Part shown: positions 47,830 through 58,700 of the stretch, in pieces
Layout: each line of letters starts with the position of its first letter
How positions within the stretch are numbered: position 1 is the first letter of the stretch
Source of the DNA: Sclerodactyla briareus
Lineage: Eukaryota; Echinodermata; Holothuroidea; Dendrochirotida; Sclerodactylidae
Reading direction: 5' to 3'
DNA length: 64,000 bases
NCBI GenBank assembly: GCA_026419785.1
Contig: JAODTK010003176.1
Span: forward strand, 162,501 to 226,500
The notes under the pieces: model-generated
What the model saw: the letters and a program-made list of their open reading frames with translations, nothing else
Told to the model about the DNA's origin: nothing
Database searches by the model: none
Made by a program: the position numbers and the translations under genes

Positions 47830-48060
47830 CCCATTTTCTGAGATGAAAAATTCGGGCGAAAATTCGTGGAAAATTTGGAAAGGAAAAAGGCAAAGTGAAA
47901 AAAGCATGATTGTCTGTGACTTTTTTCGATAAAATGCCCGGAAAACATGCAAAAAAGTCCGCGCGCTTCGCGCGCGCTGGGGCTTTCCGATGACGGACTT
48001 GAAAAATCGGCCAAATATTTACTGCTCCCCAATTGGATTGGTCCCGTACGCCTGTGGCTT
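47830..48060. repeat. CGCGCGCTTCGCGCGCG hairpin repeat
   Basis: Carries ATGCCCGGAAAACATGCAAAA then GTCCGCGCGCTTCGCGCGCGC, then CCCAATTGGATTGGTCCC and GTACGCCTGTGG. Related fragments occur at about 45,020, 46,740, 47,395, 48,300, 53,830, 54,460, 55,240, 55,460 and 61,145. The CGCGCGC-TT-CGCGCGCG core is a perfect short hairpin. Confidence 0.7.
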
Positions 48061-48493
48061 TTCCCTTCGAATCCCACTGGAACGTGGGCAGACCCCTTGC
48101 AGTCCCACGCAATGAGGCCAGAATAGAAAAGTAATAAAAAAAATACCATGGTGATATGCGGTAAACCCTCTTAGTATGCACAATGACAACTTTTTTGTCT
48201 GTCTCTTACTCAACTCACACATGTAGATGGGTGCTATCGAGTCTGGCAAGTGCCGTTTCCGGCGATCTGGAAGGTATGAAAAGCAAAAATTCTTTGTACG
48301 CTTCGCGCCAACCGATGGTTCGCGCTCCGCTCAGATGGTCATTTGCATTCGATGTGTCCCCCCCCCCCTTTTCAAAACGGATCGACGCCCATTGTACCTG
48401 TCATGTTTGTACTCGGTGACATGAAATAGCTGTTGGTGGTGCCAAGTCGCATCCCAAGATCCGCACCTATGGAATTCTGATTGATCCGCAAGA

Positions 48494-48913
48494 TTAGGCC
48501 GGGATTCCATAGTGCGTATGCGTATCAGGGTTGGATGTGAAAATCACATATTATGCAAACGAACGTTTGTTTCAGAAGAGAAAACACTGGAGTTTATGCC
48601 AAAAGATCATGAAAATGCATCAGCCTATGTATATTGTCGTTGATTGGCTTTTTGAGGAAGATATTCCATAGAATTAATTCGCGGTGATACGCAGCCGTAT
48701 ACGCCTTGATACATGTGCCTATTTCGCCTATTCAATGTGGGTTTGCCTTCATTTATAATTGCTTTGCCTCTGTGGAACCAATATCTATCTTTGCAAACTA
48801 TATAGGGCATATTCAGGCAGTGGCCACGGCTCACTTCACGTCAATTAGCGATTTTTCACACTAACACGGTAAACCCGTAACCCGCATTCGCTTCTTCTGG
48901 AATCCCGGCCTTA
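48494..48913. mobile_element. Harbinger-like MITE, copy 1
   Basis: TTA, then a 414-bp unit (48,497-48,910) that starts GGCCGGGATTCCATAG and ends TCTGGAATCCCGGCC, then TTA. The ends are 12-15 base inverted repeats. The 3-bp TTA on both sides is the TWA target-site duplication typical of PIF/Harbinger elements. It contains no coding sequence. The inside (TGCGTATGCGTATCAGGGTT, GAACGTTTGTTTCAGAAGAG, TTGAGGAAGATATTCCATAG) matches copy 2 throughout. Confidence 0.8.
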
Positions 48914-49313
48914 GGCTGGGATTCCATAGGTGCGTATGCGTATCAGGGTTGGATGTGAAAATCACATTTTACGTAAACGAACGTTTGTTTCAGAAGAGAA
49001 AACACTATAAGTGTACGCGGAAAGACCTTAAAAAGCAGCAGCCCATGCATATTGTCGTGCTTGGCTTTTGAGGAAGATATCCCATGGAATTCATTGGCGG
49101 TGATACGTATTCTGCATACGCGTTGGTACATGTGCCCTTTTTCGCTATTTCAGCGTTGGTTTGCCTTCATTTATGATTTTTTGTCTTTTGAGCGACCAAT
49201 ATCTATCTTAGCAAACTGAATAGAACATATTCAAACATTAGCCCGCTCAGTTCAATGTGTAAATTGGCGGTTTTTCACATACGCATTACGCCATCTATGG
49301 AATCCCAGCCTTA
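48911..49313. mobile_element. Harbinger-like MITE, copy 2, head-to-tail with copy 1
   Basis: A 397-bp unit (48,914-49,310) starts GGCTGGGATTCCATAG and ends CTATGGAATCCCAGCC, and is again bounded by TTA. The TTA at 48,911-48,913 is shared with copy 1. The two copies are in the same orientation and differ by substitutions and small indels, so they are not a very recent duplication. Confidence 0.8.
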
Positions 49314-51086
49314 GTTTGTTCGTCAAAGACACAAAGACGTACACTTACTTGTAAAATTGCAGTTTCCTCCCCTAATCTTTAATAGGATAGAACATCCTAT
49401 GAGAAATTTCCAAAGAGCCATTCAGGAAGAAGAATGTTGACAGTTACGAACAAAGAAGAGCAACCTCATGAACAATGGAGAATATGGCAGTGAAGTAACT
49501 CCGATGGACTTCGACTGGTGTCGTGGGCACTGAACTTCCCGACTGTAGCTGCACTACCATCAGTAGGGCAGGAAGTTGTGTTAAGCATGTTATATTGCAG
49601 CCAGCCAGTACACCTCCCTCGCTGCTCGGGATTGTGTTAGTTTGGAGTGGCAACCATGCAGTGTTGGACTCGTGCCAACATAATACAAAAAATCATCTTG
49701 AATACCTTCTCCATCACAGGAAGAGATATTGAAGATATATTGACGAAATATGTATTGAGGAGTTTATTGCCTGCCGTATCAACAGCAGAGTTGTGTAATC
49801 ACAGCATCGCGCTGGACAATGTAGTTGTTCGGAGTCCTCGTATTTTGATTACATGTCTTCTCCTCAGCGGTGATGGCATATACGTTATCGATTTGAATCG
49901 ATGTATTTTATAATACACCATCTGAACATCTAAAGCGCACCAGAAGGAGTTCTATGGAGAATGGAACGAGAAGTACACACTAGATGAGTAAATATGATGC
50001 GATGTCCACCACGTGTATACCATGCCAGGTCTATTGCCAATGGTATCTTCCAAGTTTATAATGCATGGCGGGGAGATAGGGTAATGGGTTAGAAGGTGTA
50101 ATGTGTTACGAGTTTTCAGAAACTACGAAATACATCGAGGTCATTAAGAGCACCAAATCGCCAGCCTTAGGGCATCAGGTGCTGTTAGTTTCAGCGAAAA
50201 TAGTTGAGCAAAGGTCCTCGAGCGTATAGTCTGCCCAATTTTTGGAAGCGGACTATCCGCACATCAATGTTAGAAAACCCCAGGTTCGAATCCTTAGATT
50301 TTGTCAATGATTGGTTAGACTGTGTGTAACAGTGTGTTACCACAAGCATTGATGATGACGTTTTAGCAGTTTGACTTTCCAACCATGGCTTGAAATAATC
50401 CCTTAAAAAGATTGGCACAATGTGGCGATACAATGGCCACTATGCTGGCACACTGTGAAAATGATTGGATGCGAGCGACAGGTAGAATTAGCTAGCAGGA
50501 AATCGGGAATATATCTGTCTTACCACAAGACTAATATATTGACCGCCACACACCACTATCCAGTGGCTTCATGACTCCATATGCCAGTCTGAGTTACAAT
50601 TACACTGCCGAGGTAAACGAATAACTCGGTGACTTCCTAACAATTCCTAACTTCCTAACACATGGCAGACCCAACAGCACTGCCCAAGACTCCGCCAAAG
50701 GGTCCATGTCACTCGAAGCCCCAACTGGCTTTCGACTAAGTGCCCCAAAGGGCTTCAGACAAAGAATGCACGAACTCGGTAAGTATTCACCTGGATAGCC
50801 TCCTCTCATCTTCCATCGGTGAGATCCGCCAACCAGGCGCGTCGCAAGCGGGCGGTTGGGGCAGCCATACACGAAAATATATTGGGAAAATAGAAGAGGC
50901 GCATGTGAGCAGCTGCGTGACCGCGTAATTAAAAAATGTGTACATGGAAAAAAAAATTATACGAAATACCAAAACAGTGGGCTAGTTGAATGGCAGATTC
51001 TCGGTTTGACTACTTCTACGAGGCCAATGGATGAGTCGCACACACAGCCATTTTCAATTTACGTAGGCCCCTCTGCTCGTTTTATC
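49314..51086. other. Unannotated stretch
   Basis: Frames at 49,444-49,913 and 50,600-51,060 have no recognisable domain. A B-box-like CAGGTTCGAATCC occurs at about 50,281. The sequence immediately left of 51,087 does not resemble the DIRS element. Confidence 0.4.
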
Positions 51087-51180
51087 AGTCTACTTCGTTC
51101 CTCGTTCCGTCTCATACCTTACATAATGCCCCCCTCTATCTAGCCTATAGTTCACATTCTGGCGAATTCTACCACTTCCA
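51087..51180 (+). repeat. DIRS left inverted terminal repeat
   Basis: Begins AGTCTACTTCGTTCCTCG, continues TCCGTCTCATACCTTACATAA, a C run and CTCTATCTAGCC, and ends CATTCTGGCGAATTC then TACCACTTCC. Its reverse complement is found at 53,661-53,755 with scattered differences. The last 25 bases (CATTCTGGCGAATTCTACC...) are essentially identical in both. Confidence 0.9.
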
Positions 51181-51308
51181 ATCTGGCCACTCCAACGTCC
51201 TCTTATCGCCAGAATCAGCTTCATACAGTCGCATTTTGGCAAAGTTTAAAACCTTTTGGAGTTTCCTCCAGAAAGGCAGCCGTAAAACCACGCTCGCCTT
51301 CAGAACTG

Positions 51309-51900
51309 CCTCCCAAGTTCCAGTCTCGGTTATTCCTGACTCCGAAGAAACGAGGTGCATGGAGGCATATTCCGAATCTGAATCCGTTCAACAAGATCTT
51401 TGTCAGGCCAGCTCAACTCCGCATGGAATCCTTGACGGACTTGACTTACCTGTTTACGGCGCTGCCCTACGCCTTCTGCCGCTCTGAATGTTCTCATCGG
51501 AGTTACCCGGCTGACCACCTCCGGCTGTCTTCAAGGGTTCGAAGTAATGCCTACTTGGACGGACTGGCAGATAATGGCACTGTCGATACAGGCAGTCCAA
51601 GCGGCCACTCTCGCAACCATCCAACGTACAGCGTCTGGGTCGGGTGTTCAACAGAGAAAAGTCGACTCTAACCCCAACTTAGTGCAAACGATATCCGGGT
51701 GCAAATCTCGACCTCATGTGAGGGCCGTTTTTCCCCGAATTCACCAATTTCACAATTCACAATTTCACCAAGTGAGTTTGCTCTCTATTACAACAACCCT
51801 ACTTCATCTAGTTTCCTTTCTGGGCAAATGCAGATTACACACGAGGCCGTTACAACAGCTCTTGCGGAGAAGATACTATGCCCATGGTAGACAACTTATT
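51309..51900 (+). pseudogene. DIRS reverse transcriptase, deleted palm
   Basis: Starts FQSRLFLTPKK and continues AWRHIPNLNPFNK, matching the DIRS fingers pattern 'F.S.LFLvPKK.GGWRPI.NLKPLN'. Then VRPAQLRMESL corresponds to 'FRMEtL'. The usual LD(L/R)(K/R)DAY segment with the catalytic aspartate is missing: sequence jumps to LFTALPYAFC ('F..LPFGL'). The YLDDW box is present as TACTTGGACGGACTGG, with one extra G that breaks the frame. A thumb region follows (SIQAVQAATLATIQR, then FNREKST in the shifted frame). RT would copy the element's RNA; this copy cannot. Confidence 0.88.
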
Positions 51901-51929
51901 TCCGGGTCGGCGTCGCCCTCGCTCTGGTG

Positions 51930-52560
51930 TCCGCCCCTCGAACCGTTCCTATGATGGTTAACACAGAAATGTAATGTGACACGAGGTGTGCCCTTCAAGG
52001 TCAAAGGACCAAGGGTAACCTTGAAACCGGACACCTCGAGAGCCGAGGGAGGCAGATGGTGATTGCTCCTCATCAAGTATGTGTTGGCCAGAACAGACAA
52101 CACGACGACGATGACATGTCAACCGGGAAGGAGGATCCCGGTCTCCGTCGCTGACCTAAAGCATTTGGGATATACTGGCGGTATGCGACTCGTTAGACCG
52201 GTTGGCGTCGAACTCAAACAACAGACTCCAGGTTTAGTACACTCGCAACTTCAGTGAGAACGCCGGGAGGACGGACGCCTTCGCGTTACTCTGGGATGGC
52301 GGGTACGGTACGCCTTCCCGCCGATAGCCCTGATTCACCGGATTATTTCAACATTCCGGGACTCGCCATTCCGGGACGGCAAGATGACCCTCATAGCTTC
52401 TTTTTTGCCAAACCAGCCTTGGTTTTCCGCTGCTGATGAACCTCCTGGTGGTCAACCCAATGGGGTCTTCCTCCACGAATGCTGTTCGTGCCACGGCAAG
52501 CCGACGATGAGCGCGACATACCTCACCTACGCCTCACTGCATGGAATCAGTTCACCCTGC
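51930..52560 (+). pseudogene. DIRS RNase H domain remnant
   Basis: Contains NVTRGVPFKVKGPRVTL, matching 'L..G.P.....P...L.TDAS' before the first RNase H aspartate. It also has VLARTDNTTTM, the classic DIRS RNase H box 'VRTDNTTT..YINRQGGT'. Frames change between them. In these elements RNase H removes template RNA during copying. Confidence 0.8.
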
Positions 52561-52579
52561 GACAGAAAAAGGTTTTTCT

Positions 52580-53590
52580 GAACGAGGGCGGGCAGGCCGA
52601 ACGCGAATAGCACAACGAGCCTGGCGACGTTCAACCATCGCCACTTACGATGCCACAGTTGTCAAAACTTCAGACAATGGGCAGCTGCAAACGCTAATGC
52701 TATCTTCTGGAAACGACCATATGTCAAGTTACTCCCTTTTTCTTATGTTTTTTCCATAAGAAGAGTTGGCTTTTAAAACTACGGTCCCCCCAAAAATCCC
52801 TCTGTCAGCGTGCCACAAGGGTTTTGACAGCCAAATCATCACCACGCATTGTTACGCGGCAATCTCCACGCTTGCCCACCAGGTCGCTCTTCATCATGGT
52901 CTCTAAATGAGAGATTAGCAGCATTGGCGGAGGCGCCATACGAATTCATCAGGCAGGTGCCTCGGAGAACCTCATGAGAAGAGAAAGACACGTTACCTGG
53001 TGACAGCAGCTTCTGCTCGTTGACGAAGTGGCCTACATGCCCTTAAAACCAGATCTCACCAGATTTGACAATGATAGGGTCCGATTGTTACCAGATCCAT
53101 CCTTTCCGGGGTAAAGACCAGTCTACAACCTTGCCCCGGAAGGAATATTCTTACCAGTTATTGGGACGATATCCACGGTCCTCGAGGACCGCAGATGGTG
53201 ACTGGTGAGAGCGTTAAAGGTTCATATGGTCAAATCTAAAACGGTTCGGAAAAACTTACTGAACATTGGTTATTGTCACCCAGGTTGCTCTACCCCGGTC
53301 CGTCGAAGGCCAGGCTGGCCCACTGGCTAAGAATTAGGATCACCATGCATCCTTCGGACTTCACGAAAGCCCGAGCTCACAACATCAGAGGAGTGGCCAC
53401 CTCCATCCACAGCTTGGTTTCGGGGTGTCCCTCTAGTGGCCAGAAGGAGACAGCGGCATGGGAGATAACGCCATCAGCGTGTTCTGCATCTACGCGATTA
53501 CACGCACTCCACACGGAGACTTTTCGCCCGAATCGTGCTAAACCCCACACGCGGTTCCAGGGCCCGCCGCCAGTAACGGCTGTGTCAAGA
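52580..53590 (+). pseudogene. DIRS tyrosine recombinase remnant
   Basis: The frames, read in turn, contain LKPDLTRFDNDRVRLLPDPSF (about 53,045-53,105), then VRALKVHMVKSKTVRKN (53,205-53,260) and SKARLAHWLRI (53,300-53,335). These are followed by SDFTKARAHNIRGVATS (53,355-53,405), where H-x-x-R is the second active-site box of tyrosine recombinases. A later stretch, TRTPHGDF, lies where the C-terminal tyrosine segment is expected. It would have integrated a circular DNA copy. It is broken by several frameshifts and the first active-site arginine could not be placed. Confidence 0.85.
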
Positions 53591-53592
53591 CT

Positions 53593-53662
53593 GGGGCATT
53601 ATGTAAGTATGAGACGAAACGAGGAACGAAGTAGACTCCCAAAAGCTTACCTGGTTTTCGGG
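53593..53662 (+). repeat. DIRS internal complementary region
   Basis: Reads GGCATTATGTAAGTATGAGACG then AAACGAGGAACGAAGTAGACT then CCCAAAAGCTTACCTGGTTTTCGGG. The first part is the reverse complement of the start of the left repeat. The last part is the reverse complement of the final bases of the right repeat (CCCGAAAACCAGGTAAG-GTTTTGGG at 53,757-53,780). This joined complement of both ends is the internal complementary region that DIRS uses to circularise. Confidence 0.9.
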
Positions 53663-53780
53663 AAGTGGTAGAATTCGCCAGAATGTGACTAATCGGCTAG
53701 ATATAGGGGGGGGGGGAATTATGTAAGTATGAGACGGACTTCGTAACTCGTAGACCCGAAAACCAGGTAAGTGTTTTGGG
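53661..53780 (+). repeat. DIRS right inverted terminal repeat
   Basis: GGAAGTGGTAGAATTCGCC, AGAATGTGACTAATCGGCTAG, a G run, then ATTATGTAAGTATGAGACGG and GTAGACCCGAAAACCAGG, ending GTTTTGGG at 53,780. It is the inverse of 51,087-51,180 plus a right-end extension that appears only here and in the internal complementary region. Confidence 0.9.
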
Positions 53781-53789
53781 ATTATCAAC

Positions 53790-55500
53790 ATTCCGTTAAT
53801 TCAGCCTGTTCCTCGATTTGCCACACGCGCGCTCCGCGTTCCGGCTATTTCGACCCGGCGTCCAGCGACCTAAATTTCTTCAGAAAGGTTGAGTGACTAG
53901 GCAACATTCAGTCACACCCACATTTCCCCGAGATGAAACTTCTGGTTCTTTTTTCTTACTTTTGACGTTGGAACATAAAAGACCATGCTCTATTTACCTA
54001 GACAAGCCCACCCTAACTTTTTTGTAACCCCAATTTTAATTTTGAAACGGGATTCGTGAATCGAATTGCCCTCAACCATTTTTTAAATGGGATAAAATTA
54101 TGCGGCCGGCGTTGCCCTGTGGCTAAAATTTACCCGATTTTTAGCAGTTGGTGGAATTGACCAATGACCATTGACCCTTTCATAGAGTCATGTTTCAAAC
54201 ACCCATGCAAAGACGGTTTCTTTTGAAAGTTATTAAGCAAAATATCTAGGAATGACAGGGTGTTGGGACGGGACGGCTTACCCCAATCTTTTGCTTTGAG
54301 GACGCAATGCATTTTATCCCAATATTTGAGCCTGACTGTTATATCGCTGACAGCTGGTCCATCCGACATAACCAGCAGTAACCGTGTTTAAATAAATGCA
54401 TAAGACTAAATGATCAAGTTGAGTGATTCGCCCTGCTTCCACATTTTCGGACTTTTTGCGCGCTACGCGCGCGGGTATTTTACGTACCGGTAGTATTCAG
54501 ACATATGATGTGCCTTGTGCAGACATATGTTCCCTAACAAAAAATGTCTGTAATTTAGTCTTGGTTGTTCTCAAACATCAATGAAATACGGGTTCTCCTT
54601 AATCCTATCGTTGTTTGCATAATAATGGTTTACCAGCCTGGTGTGTTGCTCCTTTATTGGACGTTGTCGATTTCCTGCTAGGGGACCAGCCATTAGCAAT
54701 TAAACAAACTAACATACAAATCGCTATCTTAAGGTGGAAGGGGGTGAGGTAACGGGGGTAGGTCTACCACTTGGCGGGATTTGTGATTTTTTTTTTATTC
54801 ATGTGATTTTTTTTTTCTAATCTATGGGTGACATGAATGAAAATTCCAAAAGTCCAAAATTGCCTGATTTCCGATGGAATGCCCAAAAGTTTTATCCTGG
54901 TTGTTTTTGAAGAGAAGGAGGTGGAGGCAACGGGGGTAAGTCTACCACGTTGCGGAACCTGTGAAGTTTTTAGCACATATGGTCTATTTGCAAGTTTAAA
55001 ACGAGTATCCAGCAATCAATTTAAGGGTGCGACCACTTGTTGAAAGTTGGGTGCGTACACGGTGGGCCCCCCACATTATCACATGCTAATTGGGGCAGGC
55101 ACACGGTGCGGGTGGAAACCCTTGAAATAGCTGTCGAAGATTCGGCCAGGGAACGCCACAAATTCGTGCGAAGACATGATTCAAAATTCAGGTGAAAATA
55201 AAATTATATCCAAAGATTGCCTGACTAAAATTTTCGCAATCGCTTCGCGCACAGCTGCGGTTTTACTTCTGTGTTATACTCATTTGGCCACCTGTCTGGC
55301 CCCAATTGGAAGTGTCCCTCCCATGCGCCTGTGGTCCGCAAAGAAGATAAGGAATCGGTGGCGTTAATCTTGGGTAAAAAGTTCAGGCCTATCTAAGTGA
55401 TAGGTCAGAAAGGGGTCAGTGCAATGTCGTTGGTCCAAATTAGATCCTGCAAAATATCGCGCTTCGCGCGAACGTAGTGGTTGTTTGCCATTGCCCATTT
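53790..55500. repeat. GC-rich hairpin repeat fragments, no gene
   Basis: Several fragments of the CGCGC hairpin family (ACGCGCGCTCCGCG at about 53,827; GCGCGCTACGCGCGCG at 54,458; TCGCGCTTCGCGCGA at 55,458). A duplicated phrase, GAGG(T/C)AACGGGGGTA(G/A)GTCTACCAC, occurs at about 54,745 and 54,927. No gene seen. Confidence 0.5.
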
Positions 55501-55679
55501 CCATTGCTACTTTCATTACCGTAACCTCGCATCGTATTTTAGAATGTCATAGCACCGGGTTTTAGGATGAACCGTAGGTGCTATGGTGACTTGGTTTGGC
55601 ACATAGGTGCATGATATTAGGTAGATGAACTGATTAGATTTCAGCGTAAGAATGTTATTCAATCGTCTAATTTGAATAA

Positions 55680-55870
55680 TTTATGCGAAATTTCAAAATT
55701 CGTCGGATTTTCACGAAACTTGGTGATATGGTCTACCTTCAGTCACAAAACTGTTTAACAAATATTCGGGGTCAATGGAGGTCATTCATAATGAATGAAT
55801 AATTCATGCGAAATCTTGAAGTTGGTCGGATTTTCATGAAACCTGGTGGCTGTTAGTGAAGCAGCATAGC
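55680..55870 (+). repeat. Direct tandem segments outside the left inverted flank
   Basis: TTCGTCGGATTTTCACGAAACTTGGTG and TTGGTCGGATTTTCATGAAACCTGGTG are two units about 130 bases apart, with GGGTCAATGGAGGTCATTC between them. Related pieces in the same orientation (GGGTCACTGGAGGTCATTC, TTTGTCCGATTTTTATGG, ATGGTCTGCTTTCAGTC) occur at 60,798-60,940, outside the right flank. Confidence 0.7.
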
Positions 55871-55882
55871 AAACCAATTGTG

Positions 55883-56660
55883 AATTTTGTGATACAAGCA
55901 CCAAATTTGGCACACATGTAGTATTGACATGTTGCAACATAATTCAGAATATTGGCCACCCGGATTCTATCTTTATGTCCGCCATTTTGGATTTCAAAAT
56001 GGCCGCCATTCGAAATCTGCAATTGCGATTATCTCTTGGTCAAATGCTGCTATTTACTTCATTTTGGTGTCAAAATGTATGTTTTATGGTGCAATGAATC
56101 CAATGGTAACAATCTGCCTTGCGTATTTTCACTAACGGGCCGCCATATGGATTTCAAAATGGCCGCAATTTGAAATCTACATTTGCGATTATCTCTGGTC
56201 AAATGCTGCTATTTACTTCATTTTGGTGTCAAAATGTATGTTTTATGGTGCAATGAATCCAATGGTAACAATCTGCCTTGCGTATTTTCACTAACGGGCC
56301 GCCATATTGGATTTCAAAATAGCCCCCATTTGAAATCTACATTTGCGATTATCTCTGGGTCAAATGCTGCTATTTACTTCATTTTGGTGTCTAAAATGTA
56401 TGTTTTCGGGGGCAAGGAATCCAATGGGTATATCTGCCCTGCGTATTTTCACTAACGGCCGCATATGGATTTCAAAATAGCCGCCATTTGAAATCTCCAT
56501 TGGCGATTATCTCTGGTCGAATGCTGCACTTTATTGTTTTTTTACTTCATTTTGTGTCTAAACGTATGGTTGGGGGGCAAGACGCCATGAGTAAAACTGC
56601 AATTTCGTAATTTTTACAAATGGGCCGCCATATTGGATTTCAAAATGCTTGCTGTTAACA
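55883..56660 (+). repeat. Left flank: ~160-bp subrepeats with hairpin core
   Basis: Four to five units. The landmark CAAATGCTGCTATTTACTTC begins at 56,041, 56,200, 56,361 and, altered, about 56,518, giving periods of 159, 161 and 157 bases. Each unit contains a near-perfect hairpin, GCCATTTTGGATTTCAAAATG-GC, and the phrases GCGATTATCTCTGG and CTGCCTTGCGTATTTTCACTA. Long open frames inside it only reflect the repeat. Confidence 0.9.
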
Positions 56661-56799
56661 TTATCATGGCTGTTTTCTTTTTCTCGATCTATCTTCACCT
56701 GTTATCGCGCAAAATCTGCGTATTCGATTTCCGGTGATTTTCAATATATCCCCAATCCTACACGAACACCCCAACCCTGCTAACAGGCTCTTTTTAAAA

Positions 56800-58700
56800 A
56801 GAGGACGAAATCACTTCCATTGAATTTGTTCATCCTGCCCGTGCTGCACCACATTTGTTCGAGCCGGGGTCACATGTTTGGATAAGCCAGCCCTTCACCA
56901 GGATTTCCCTGGAGGATGTCAAGAAAATCTGTGCCAAACCGTGGTGCTTGCCCTAGTCAAGCATGAACCAGAGGAACCCAGCATCAAGGACCAGATGACA
57001 GACACTAACCCTGCAGCAATTACCGCAGCCCAGATACTGGAGTTCACAGCGTAAAACTCACGCGAACACGTGGCTCCCACATCATCCACCTGTGTCAGGC
57101 ACAGTGTTGCACAGGTAGCACCCCACTTCCCCCCATACTCGGGGATTATATTGATGCTCATATACGCAAAAGAATTGGTCGACAGCCTGTCACCACCTTG
57201 GCCTGAACATTTCTTATATATTGTTTCCAGCTCATATGGGCAACAATGTCTGCCAACAGTTTCACAGAGAACAAGTGGTCTGCCCTCCGAAATGCCATGG
57301 CGAGTTCACAACATAATGTCACCTCTAGTGCAACAACTCAACAGACTCCTTTCATGGTACCGCTATCTCCCTCTACAACATCCTTCTTACACGAGTGAAG
57401 GACTGAATCAGAGCATTTCGTGTTGGAGAATCCGGGGGTTGCCCATTCCAGGCGTCGCCCCTTTGGCCGCACAATATCCTGATGTACCCCCTGCACTAGC
57501 AACTGGAGTTGTGTCATTGACCAGAGCTGACTTCAAACAGAATTCCGATTAATAATACCAATGGTAGCAATGCAAAAAAAAAGCCTGGAAGCACACTTTG
57601 TATCATTGGACAAATTACACACATCTTGGGCTGCCTTTCATTCCAAGCTAGAATTATCTGCCTACGTGCTGCTGTGCTTCCACTCTTCCGGAAAGTGCTC
57701 ATCACTGTGGTCATGTGCCGGTATTTACTGGACGTTTTGAAGAAGCTGTAGAACACCTAATCCTGGACAAGACACCATGGTCCACCTGGATCAGCCAATG
57801 TTTGGCTTTGGCCAGGCCGATAGAGTGGAAGCGGCCAGAGAGTTATTTTGAGACCACTTGTGAATGTTTGGTGGTCTCATATGAGATGGCGGCCTGAAAA
57901 ACCTGGGGGACTGGCGCAAGGGAAGTGGTTGGGTGCAAGCACCCAATTTGCAAGCCGATGCGACAGCAAGGACAGCAACTCATTCCTGCGAGCATCTCAT
58001 GTCTTGCGCATAAGAAGATCACAATCAATTGACCTGCAACAGACCTCACTGGTTCCTCCGCAACACCATGCTACAACCACTACTGTATGGGAGACACCAG
58101 GGATGCCGGGGACCTTCCTGCGTTTGAAGACTGGTGTCGCCAGAGACGAACAACATCCCCTATTTCGGCGTATTGGGCAACTATGGCGGAACGAGAACTG
58201 TTAGCTCTGGTGTATGTGCGTTCCCTCCCATGCTGGATCGTTGATGATGTAGCGGTACCGGCCTCGATGCTCTTGACAGTACTGGTCACCTTGTTCCGCG
58301 CACCAGAGCATACCCACTATGCTAGGCGATAACCATGCACCTGAAGGACATGCTGAACTCACTACCAAACACCCAGACTAGCCAGAATTATTGAGGGCAT
58401 TTTCACAGTTTAAAAAAAACACAGGGGGTGCTCTCTTCAATCCCGATTGGCCAGGCACATGATCGAGCGGCATAATGCCTGCATCAAAAGAGACGGCTTT
58501 GCGCAATTGGGCTCACTGACAACCCTAGTGGCCCTTCATCGCTCGATGGATGCGGGACCAAAGTTGTTAGGGAGATGACGAATTCCAATGACGGGAACCA
58601 ATATGGAGACGGCAAACAAAACCGCAGCACCCGTCATCATGATCAGACCCAAGTGTACCAGGCCTTTAATTGTGTAAGATGTTCGCCTCTCTCGTTGGAT
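56800..58700 (+). pseudogene. N-terminal half of a multi-copy uncharacterised animal protein
   Basis: Read across frames, this gives a series of blocks in the same order as a large uncharacterised protein family present in many copies in invertebrate and fish genomes. I recognise it from memory and know no accepted name. The blocks are: LGLNISY (57,200), MGNNVCQQFHREQVVCPP (57,238-57,290), STDSFHGTAISL (57,340-57,370), PDVPPALATG (57,480-57,510), then after a gap IEWKRPESY (57,822-57,845). SFLRASHVLRIRR (57,978-58,015), GDLPAFEDWC (58,100-58,135), YWATMAERELLALVYVRSL (58,170-58,228), HTHYAR (58,308-58,326) and TKHPD (58,360-58,376) follow. Function is unknown. There are stops and more than six frame changes, so the copy is dead. 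Confidence 0.75.

Larger units (their letters stand above)
51087..53780 (+). mobile_element. DIRS-like tyrosine-recombinase retrotransposon, internally deleted
   Basis: The unit keeps the diagnostic DIRS architecture: an inverted terminal repeat at each end, an internal complementary region just before the right repeat, and RT, RNase H and tyrosine recombinase in that order on the plus strand. Full DIRS elements are usually 4-6 kb; this one is 2.69 kb because the gag-like ORF and most of the RT palm are gone. Frames shift many times, so it is a dead copy. DIRS elements integrate as a circle by recombinase and leave no target duplication, and I see none here. Details of each part are listed separately. 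Confidence 0.9.

Noticed and set aside
50270..50300. B-box-like CAGGTTCGAATCC
   Set aside because: An isolated match without an A box or SINE body.
50600..51086. Gag-like ORF of the DIRS element
   Set aside because: It lies outside the defined left terminal repeat and has no recognisable gag feature.
55952..56455. Open frames reading repeated FILVSKMYV-like phrases
   Set aside because: They arise from the ~160-bp tandem subrepeats, which keep the same frame in each unit.
56919..57161. Minus-strand frame with a hydrophobic stretch resembling a membrane segment
   Set aside because: The plus strand here fits the start of the decayed family protein better, and no supporting neighbour exists.
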